Source: Bordetella parapertussis (GTDB taxonomy: Bacteria > Pseudomonadota > Gammaproteobacteria > Burkholderiales > Burkholderiaceae_D). Taken from it: a DNA stretch of 20,116 bases. A program made the position numbers and the translations under genes. The notes beneath the pieces are model-generated. The model ran no database searches. It had not been told where the DNA came from and saw nothing but the letters and a program-made list of their open reading frames with translations. Positions 14,601 through 20,116 of this stretch are shown piece after piece (the stretch's first letter is position 1; the number at the start of each line of letters is the position of its first letter). Where the stretch lies: the NCBI GenBank assembly GCA_945866125.1, contig CAMBFZ010000034.1, positions 1-20,116 of the forward strand, given 5' to 3'.

Positions 14601-15542
14601 TCATTGCCCGGCCATGGCCGGGAGAAGTACGCGATATACCTGCAGCATCGCGGGGCCAAGCAGCACCAACAGCAAAGTCGGGAAGATACAAAATATCAGC
14701 GGGATCAACAGTTTGATCGCAATCTTTGCAGCCGCTTCCTCTGCCGCCTGGCGACGCTTGGAGCGGAGATTATCCGCATGCACCCGGAGCGAGTCACCCA
14801 TACTGGTGCCGAAGCGCTCTGACTGAATCAGCATCGCAACGAGCATGTCAATGTCCTCAACGCCGGTGCGTAGCGCAAGATGGCGCAAGGCTTGCTCTTT
14901 GGAAAAGCCGGTACGAATTTCAATCAGCACCAGGTGCAGCTCTTGTGCCAAGGTGACACTTTTGAGATGGATCTCTGCGGCCACTCGCGCGATGGCCTGA
15001 TCGAGCCCCAATCCGGCTTCGACACAGATGGTCAGCAGATCGAGTGCATCTGGAAAATGTTCAAAAATGTCGCGCTGCCGTGCTTGCACCACATGATTCA
15101 GCACCAGATTGGGCAAGTAATAGCCCATGGCCGCAGCGCCGGTCAGCGCGAGCAAGATCACGCTACTGCCAGCAGCCAGTAAGCGCTCGCCGCCGGCTAA
15201 GATGAGCAATAGTGGCAGCAGTAAAGCCAGCAAGGTTTTAGCCGAAAAAAATACGAGCGGCGCCGATGCAGAGCGCCAGCCCGCATTCATAAAGCGCAGC
15301 CGAACGGGTGAATTGTCCCAGCCTTCAGTGGGCAAAGATAACTTGGCAAAGGGTTGGGCCACCTGCACGAAACGCGCTACCCAGGGATTCACTTTGTGTT
15401 CACTGCCCGCTACGTCTTCGCTTTGCAAGCTGGTCAGACGGCGACTGAAGCGATCCGGGAATAGCATTCGCACGACCAGTGCCGTGATGCCTGCCCAGAC
15501 CAGAAACACCGTGCCAAAGAAAAAAACCGTTTGCATCGTCAT
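14601..15542 (-). CDS. tadC: Tad pilus inner-membrane platform protein TadC
   Basis: The 313-residue protein has an N-terminal membrane segment (FFFGTVFLVWAGITALVV), two further helices at about 105-150, and a type II secretion F (GspF/PilC-like) domain containing the family sequence FPDALDLLTICVEAGLGLDQA near 185-205. The C-terminal membrane helix ends the protein. With TadB it forms the membrane platform on which TadA works. It follows tadB after 51 bases. ATG 15542 has a modest Shine-Dalgarno (GGAT), and an alternative Met two codons later is equally possible. Confidence 0.93.
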   Translation of the reverse strand: MTMQTVFFFGTVFLVWAGITALVVRMLFPDRFSRRLTSLQSEDVAGSEHKVNPWVARFVQVAQPFAKLSLPTEGWDNSPVRLRFMNAGWRSASAPLVFFSAKTLLALLLPLLLILAGGERLLAAGSSVILLALTGAAAMGYYLPNLVLNHVVQARQRDIFEHFPDALDLLTICVEAGLGLDQAIARVAAEIHLKSVTLAQELHLVLIEIRTGFSKEQALRHLALRTGVEDIDMLVAMLIQSERFGTSMGDSLRVHADNLRSKRRQAAEEAAAKIAIKLLIPLIFCIFPTLLLVLLGPAMLQVYRVLLPAMAGQ

Positions 15543-15593
15543 AGGCTTATCCGTTCGATTGATTACTATTCATACCGACATCGTCGCGTTGTA

Positions 15594-16571
15594 TTAAACC
15601 CGAATCCGGACAATTTCTCGCATCCACAGCACACCAACCAACATCATCCCAAGCGCCATCATCGACAAGGTAAATCCGGATGGATCATCGCGCAGTTGAT
15701 TGATATAAGCCGGACTCATCGCCGACAAAACCAGCAGCACACCAAAAGGCAGCAAGCATAAAATCCACGCCGACAGCCTGTCTTCGGCCGACAGTGTCCG
15801 TATCTGGCCCAACAGCTTTAATCGTTGACGAATCAAAAAACTGATGTTGTTCATCAGCTCAGACAAATTACCGCCAGTCTCGCGCTGGATTAATACTGCT
15901 ACCACCAAAAAACGAAAATCTGTCAGGGGAACACGGGTCGCCAGACGCTGCAAAGATTGGGCAACCGCGATGCCAAAATTTATTTCATCGGCTACTACCC
16001 GGAACTCTTGCGCGATCGGCTCCGGCATCTCGTCAGCCACCATTTGTATGGTCGATGGAAAAGCATGGCCGGCACGCAGGCTGCGCGCAATCAAATCAGC
16101 GGCGTCCGGCAATTGCCGCTCCAGCTTTTCAAAACGCGCCGCGCGGCTTTGCAGTACCCGCATGATCGGTAGCAGCCCACAGACCAAACCTGCCACTAGC
16201 GCCACCCAAATAAATGGCTGCAGTAGCAAGGCCAGCAATAAGCCGGAGAAAAAAAGTAGCGCGCTGTACGTCAGCAACGTACCCACTGACCACTTACTGC
16301 CTGCCTGCTGCAAGCGCAAATCCAGCGCATCCATCTGCGGCAGATCACGTAACAAGCGCTCGCCGGTGTCGGATGCGGCCAGTCGACGCTCTTTGAGCAA
16401 AGACACATGCGCTCCATTTTTTTGTCCCTCACCGGCCACCGTCTTGCGGCGCTGTAAGGCACGGCGCGCAGCCGCGCTTTGGGTAGAAAACCACCACTGC
16501 CAGCCGACTTCAATGGCCAACGCCACAGCAATAAAAATCAACACAGAAAATGCATAGAACAGGAAGTCCAT
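15594..16571 (-). CDS. tadB: Tad pilus inner-membrane platform protein TadB
   Basis: This 325-residue protein has an N-terminal membrane helix (FLFYAFSVLIFIAVALAI), a pair of helices around 115-150, the GspF-type domain with QLPDAADLIARSLRAGHAF near 165-185, and C-terminal membrane helices. It is the partner of TadC in the platform. The start has a good AGAGG Shine-Dalgarno and lies 13 bases after the tadA stop. The hydrophilic loop at about residues 35-85 is basic and probably cytoplasmic. Confidence 0.93.
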   Translation of the reverse strand: MDFLFYAFSVLIFIAVALAIEVGWQWWFSTQSAAARRALQRRKTVAGEGQKNGAHVSLLKERRLAASDTGERLLRDLPQMDALDLRLQQAGSKWSVGTLLTYSALLFFSGLLLALLLQPFIWVALVAGLVCGLLPIMRVLQSRAARFEKLERQLPDAADLIARSLRAGHAFPSTIQMVADEMPEPIAQEFRVVADEINFGIAVAQSLQRLATRVPLTDFRFLVVAVLIQRETGGNLSELMNNISFLIRQRLKLLGQIRTLSAEDRLSAWILCLLPFGVLLVLSAMSPAYINQLRDDPSGFTLSMMALGMMLVGVLWMREIVRIRV

Positions 16572-16584
16572 TGCTTACCTCTTT

Positions 16585-17961
16585 TTATTCGAAACGCTGA
16601 GTCGGATCAAACAGCGTATCTGGCAGGCCAACGCCAAATTCTTTTAAGCGCTGATCAAATTTTGGATACACACCGGTTGCACAAAAATGGCCGGTGACCT
16701 TCCCGTCGGCAGTGACGCCGGTACGACGGTAGGTAAAAATTTCCTGCATCAAAATGGTCTCCCCTTCCATACCCGTGATTTCCTGGATGCTGACAATGCG
16801 TCGCCCCCCATCAGTGAGTCGCATGATCTGAATGACGACAGTGACTGCCGAGGCGATTTGCTGGCGCGTTGCACGTGAGGTCAGATTGGCGCCTGCCATG
16901 CCAACCATATTTTCCAGACGTGCCAGCGCATCGCGTGCAGTATTGGCATGGATCGTGGCGAACGATCCCTCGTGCCCGGTATTCATCGCCTGCAGCATGT
17001 CGAGTGCCTCGCTGCCACGCACCTCTCCCAAAATAATCCGGTCCGGCCGCATGCGCAGCGCATTGCGCACCAAAGCGCGCTGTGACACTTCGCCTTTACC
17101 TTCAATATTCGGTGGCCGGGTTTCGAGGCGGACAACATGCGGCTGCTGCATCTGCAATTCGGCGGCATCTTCGATGGTGATAACGCGTTCATCGTGCGCA
17201 ATGAAACCAGACAGCACATTAAGGAGCGTGGTCTTGCCACTGCCAGTGCCACCCGAAATCAGGATATTGATCTTGGCCTTAGCAAGTGATTCGAGCAGCT
17301 GCGCCATGGGTGGCGTGAGGCTTTTGAATTGCAGCAGATCTGGCATGCCGAGTGGCTTCACCGAGAAACGGCGTATCGATAAAATCGGGCCATCCAACGC
17401 CAGCGGGGCGATGATGGCATTGACCCGCGATCCGTCGGGTAATCTGGCGTCCACCATCGGGCTCGATTCATCGACGCGGCGGCCGACTCGCGACACAATT
17501 TTTTCAATGATTTTGAGTAGATGGGCGTTGTCGTGAAAGGTGAACGGCGTAAGCTCCAGCTTGCCGCGACGTTCGACATAAATCTTTTTGGCGGTATTCA
17601 CCAAAATATCAGACACACTCGGATCGTGGAGCAAAGGCTCAAGCCGGCCAAAACCCAGCATCTCGTTCTGCATATCGATGACAAGCTGGCGCCGTTCTGC
17701 CTGATTGGCAACCATATTTTCATCGTCCACAATGCGCTCGACTAATACCGACAATTCGCGCTTGAATTGATCTGGACTCATTTGCTGCAGCTTTTCCAGA
17801 TCGATACGATCAAAAATAATCTGATACAAATTTTTTCGCAAAAATTGATACGCCTCGCTAGAAAAATTATCCTCTGTAGCCGACGCATAAGTCGTCCCCG
17901 ACACCAATGACAGCTTCTCTCGTAAATTCATACCCCGCTCCTTTGGTTTTTTTTTAAACAT
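16585..17961 (-). CDS. tadA: Tad pilus assembly ATPase TadA/CpaF
   Basis: The 458-residue secretion ATPase has the family motifs: Walker A GGTGSGKT (237-244), Asp box ITIEDAAELQ (261-270), Walker B RIILGEVRG (308-316) and His box GHEGSFATIHAN (329-340). It powers pilin extrusion, and CpaF-type enzymes often also retract the pilus. Two starts are credible. ATG 17961 has AAAGG nine bases upstream and lies 12 bases after tadZ. ATG 17931 (residue 11, MNLREKL) has a better AAAGGAG six bases upstream and resembles typical CpaF N-termini. A run of nine A lies between the two starts. I give the longer form, but the shorter one may be the true protein. Confidence 0.95.
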   Translation of the reverse strand: MFKKKPKERGMNLREKLSLVSGTTYASATEDNFSSEAYQFLRKNLYQIIFDRIDLEKLQQMSPDQFKRELSVLVERIVDDENMVANQAERRQLVIDMQNEMLGFGRLEPLLHDPSVSDILVNTAKKIYVERRGKLELTPFTFHDNAHLLKIIEKIVSRVGRRVDESSPMVDARLPDGSRVNAIIAPLALDGPILSIRRFSVKPLGMPDLLQFKSLTPPMAQLLESLAKAKINILISGGTGSGKTTLLNVLSGFIAHDERVITIEDAAELQMQQPHVVRLETRPPNIEGKGEVSQRALVRNALRMRPDRIILGEVRGSEALDMLQAMNTGHEGSFATIHANTARDALARLENMVGMAGANLTSRATRQQIASAVTVVIQIMRLTDGGRRIVSIQEITGMEGETILMQEIFTYRRTGVTADGKVTGHFCATGVYPKFDQRLKEFGVGLPDTLFDPTQRFE

Positions 17962-17973
17962 TGCGGCATGCCT

Positions 17974-19149
17974 TTATGCATTAGCTGGGTGTCGATCGAA
18001 CAAACGACGGATCATGCTGCGACTCGTCGATTGGGGCGCCTCTGCAAGATGCTGAACAAAGTCGACCAGGCTTTTTGAGATCGCGCTGCTGCGCGCCATT
18101 TTGAGAGCGGGAATACCCTGGTTAATTGATTCGCTGACGACGTCAAAATTATTGGGGATGCGATGCGGTATCTCCTGAGCGAGAAGGCGCGCCATCTCGG
18201 CAGCACTAATATTTGCCGCGCTATCGTGGCGATTAAGGATCAGTTGAATTTTTTCCCGTCGATAGCCCAGAGCGGAAAATAAATCAAGCAAGCGGCGCCC
18301 GTCACGGAGATAAGGCAAAGACTGCTGCAGAACCGGATAAATAAAATCTGTGTTGTCGAGCGCCTTGATGGTGACACCATGAATTTGACGACCCAGATCA
18401 AGGACTACAAAATCATAATGCTGACGAGCTAATTGCAAAATCGCCTCAAGTTGCTCAGGCCGGATTTCGCCTGCCGGATCAGGGTCATTGGACGCTGCCA
18501 AGATGCCGCAGCCAGGGGCGACTTGAATCAGGCTTGATTCAAGCAGATCGGCATCAAGCCGATTGATTTGGGCGCAGACATCCACCAGTGTGGTGACGGG
18601 TTTGGTATCGCAAAGAACCAGCGCGGCGTCACCGAACTGCACATTCAAATCAATCAGCAGTGTTTTTTTATGTGTCAACGTCGCGAGCGCATACGCGACA
18701 TTCGCTGCCAGAAAGGTCGTGCCACTACCGCCCTTGCATGAGATAAAAGACAAAATTTTTCCATGGCGTTGTTGTGTTGATTCCCGCCTTTGCACTACAC
18801 GCCCAAGGGCCGCGACTAATTCCTGCGGGTCTAACGGCACCCCCACCACTTCGCGTACACCGGCACGAATCGCTGCCATCAATAGCGCAGGAGACTGATC
18901 CGGTGTCAGTAAAATCAACGCCGCCTGCGGGTACTGGGCAACAAGCCGGTCTAGTGTGCTGAGCGTTTCTTGCTGGCTCGCGGAGGCATCGAGAAATACA
19001 ATATCCGGCGTCATGGCGGTGACCAGTCCGCCCCCACGTAGCATGGTGGGTAATGCGGTTAAGGTCGTGATCACCGGATGCTGCGCGCTGCAGACACGGG
19101 TAATCGCAGTTTTTAATTCGGTGTTATCGGAGATGAGGAGAGCTTTCAT
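17974..19149 (-). CDS. tadZ: TadZ/CpaE-type MinD-like ATPase with pseudo-receiver domain
   Basis: With the start at 19149 the product is 391 residues. The N-terminal receiver-like domain (MKALLISDN, with Asp54 in DIVFLDAS) is followed by a ParA/MinD-type ATPase. Its deviant Walker A is CKGGSGTTFLA (138-148), where Thr144 replaces the second lysine of the MinD motif. Acidic LIDLNVQFGD and FVVLDLGR segments follow. TadZ/CpaE places the Tad machine at the pole or site of assembly. The gene could start at 19185, two bases after the upstream stop. I prefer 19149 because it begins exactly at the first strand of the receiver fold and the 12 extra residues carry no recognisable sequence. The missing Lys suggests weak or no ATP hydrolysis. 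Confidence 0.88.
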   Translation of the reverse strand: MKALLISDNTELKTAITRVCSAQHPVITTLTALPTMLRGGGLVTAMTPDIVFLDASASQQETLSTLDRLVAQYPQAALILLTPDQSPALLMAAIRAGVREVVGVPLDPQELVAALGRVVQRRESTQQRHGKILSFISCKGGSGTTFLAANVAYALATLTHKKTLLIDLNVQFGDAALVLCDTKPVTTLVDVCAQINRLDADLLESSLIQVAPGCGILAASNDPDPAGEIRPEQLEAILQLARQHYDFVVLDLGRQIHGVTIKALDNTDFIYPVLQQSLPYLRDGRRLLDLFSALGYRREKIQLILNRHDSAANISAAEMARLLAQEIPHRIPNNFDVVSESINQGIPALKMARSSAISKSLVDFVQHLAEAPQSTSRSMIRRLFDRHPANA

Positions 19150-19187
19150 GGCGTATCCATTTTTTGGCATGCTGGGTAGCGACATGC

Positions 19188-19652
19188 TTAGTTGCGGCAG
19201 GAAGCACTGTCCATTGCTTCGCGTGGCAGCGTCGTAGCAAAGGCAGGCAAATCAAGATTGATCGGCACCAGAGGAATAACGGAATTAAAACGAACTCCGG
19301 ATTGGACGGCCACCGTGACTGAGGCACAGGTATTGCGGGCATCGTCAGCACTACTGGCGCAGCCTGCCGGCTGATACGTCACCGCGATGTTCTCGGGCTT
19401 CAGCAGCGGTAGCATTGCCGCCATGCGCGTTTTGATTTGTGCGTCGTCGGCATCACAGACCACGGCGATGCGTGCACCAAGCCGGGTGGCTTCGGTGGCG
19501 GTGTTGAGCGTGAACATCAAACGGCCTAGTTCGAGCGTGCCGAACAGGACAAGCAGCAAGCCACCGACAGTGGCCACAAGCGCAAACTCAATCGCTGCAG
19601 CACCGCGTTCAAAGTGCCGGGATTGCATAGCGTGAAGGGGGGGCGCACTCAT
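19188..19652 (-). CDS. TadE/TadF-like minor pseudopilin
   Basis: The 154-residue protein begins with a short basic leader, then a Gly and the TadE-type core GAAAIEFALVATVGG (17-31), in which Glu22 is the conserved pilin glutamate. One membrane helix (about 20-42) precedes the Glu43-containing ELGRLMFTLN and a periplasmic domain with four cysteines that may form disulfides. TadE-family pseudopilins are cleaved by the TadV prepilin peptidase and support pilus assembly. I chose ATG 19652 because it overlaps the preceding stop (ATGA) and gives the family N-terminus. The longer frame from 19826 would lie inside the upstream gene. Confidence 0.85.
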   Translation of the reverse strand: MSAPPLHAMQSRHFERGAAAIEFALVATVGGLLLVLFGTLELGRLMFTLNTATEATRLGARIAVVCDADDAQIKTRMAAMLPLLKPENIAVTYQPAGCASSADDARNTCASVTVAVQSGVRFNSVIPLVPINLDLPAFATTLPREAMDSASCRN

Positions 19653-20116
19653 CCGGCTTGCCTCATCACGGCTTCGATTGGACCAAAGGAGACGGTGGCG
19701 GGAGCACCGACCAAAGGTAAGCCCAGAAAAGAAAACTGATAACCCACCAATCTGACCGCCACCAGATTCATCGTCCCCAATCCGGTTGTCACATTTTTGT
19801 AGTCCGCTTGCACCGACCCTGCGCATTCACTCCAACTGACGCTGTCGCATATTTTGATATGCGACAGTCTGAGCCCGGGCGCCAATGCGGTTCCGCTGCC
19901 ATCAGTGCAACTTGCCATACCATAGACTGCCATGCATTGCGCTTGCACCATCCGCGCTGCATAGCTGCTGTCGGCAGGACTGTGTTGCGACATCACGCGC
20001 ACTGCACTGCGTATAGATTTGACGACATTGTTGTACTGATATACGGCGCGGCCATATTCGACCACGCCAAATCCGAGGAGCAAAACGGGAAAGAGCAAAA
20101 TCGCAAATTCGACCGC
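19649..20116 (-). CDS. TadE-like minor pseudopilin (N-terminus outside window)
   Basis: The frame is open to the right edge. Its first visible residues AVEFAILLFPVLLLGF show the TadE-type pilin core with the conserved Glu and a membrane helix, so a few N-terminal residues with the leader lie outside the window. About 155 residues remain, including Y-G-R-A-x-Y typical of TadE and a periplasmic part with four cysteines. It overlaps the next gene by four bases and is therefore co-translated with it. It probably works with its neighbour as a pair of minor pilins. The TTG codon at 20098 is internal and not a start. Confidence 0.85.
   Translation of the reverse strand, partial: AVEFAILLFPVLLLGFGVVEYGRAVYQYNNVVKSIRSAVRVMSQHSPADSSYAARMVQAQCMAVYGMASCTDGSGTALAPGLRLSHIKICDSVSWSECAGSVQADYKNVTTGLGTMNLVAVRLVGYQFSFLGLPLVGAPATVSFGPIEAVMRQAG

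Noticed and set aside
14578..14691. N-terminal extension of the TadD-like protein from ATG 14691
   Set aside because: It would overlap tadC and bury the lipoprotein signal. The internal ATG 14577 has a strong Shine-Dalgarno and gives a perfect lipobox.

Overview
The window looks like chromosomal core DNA of a betaproteobacterium of the order Burkholderiales, probably Oxalobacteraceae (Herminiimonas/Undibacterium/Herbaspirillum-like). This rests on the style of the proteins: an intracellular PhaZ with a Cys nucleophile, an orphan RnfB next to nth, DUF1841, a MoxR/CoxE pair beside small cytochromes c, adjacent parE-parC, and a Tad pilus locus with a LytR_C-containing TadD. The genus assignment is inference. 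No rRNA, tRNA, CRISPR array, insertion sequence or phage gene was seen.

Layout. (1) 1-149: tail of a probable thioredoxin-reductase-like ferredoxin-NADP reductase, closed by a perfect hairpin terminator. (2) About 500 bases of AT-richer non-coding DNA with a TGC-rich cluster, then phaZ (intracellular polyhydroxyalkanoate depolymerase) with its own terminator. (3) 2025-4458: a tight four-gene operon, rsxB-like ferredoxin / nth / TMEM165-GDT1 family transporter / DUF1841. It has a recognisable sigma70 promoter so close to the first ATG that the message may be leaderless, and it ends in a 14-bp hairpin terminator. (4) 4478-5161, minus strand: two small exported mono-heme cytochromes c sharing that terminator. 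(5) 5402-7438, plus strand: a MoxR AAA+ ATPase and its CoxE-like von Willebrand A partner. (6) 7567-11982: both subunits of topoisomerase IV, ParE and ParC. (7) 12190-13377: a secreted alpha/beta hydrolase with a clear promoter and a preceding inverted repeat. (8) 13381-20116, minus strand: the distal half of a tad (Flp-type pilus) operon, read right to left as two TadE-like pseudopilins (the first cut by the window edge), TadZ/CpaE, TadA/CpaF, TadB, TadC and a TadD-like TPR lipoprotein.

How the genes work together. TadA drives assembly through the TadB/TadC membrane platform, TadZ localises the machine, the TadE-like proteins are minor pilins, and the TadD lipoprotein supports secretin and assembly. 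ParE and ParC form one decatenating enzyme. MoxR and the VWA protein are expected to act as a chaperone-like pair on metal or redox proteins. The rsxB-nth pair links a two-cluster ferredoxin to a [4Fe-4S] DNA glycosylase.

I see no strong sign of a wholly new multi-gene system. The most interesting points are the orphan RnfB-nth operon with a possibly leaderless mRNA, the cytochrome/MoxR/VWA neighbourhood, the repeat-rich TadD lipoprotein, an A9 tract between two candidate TadA starts, a Gln in the quinolone pocket of ParC, and two candidate regulatory sites.
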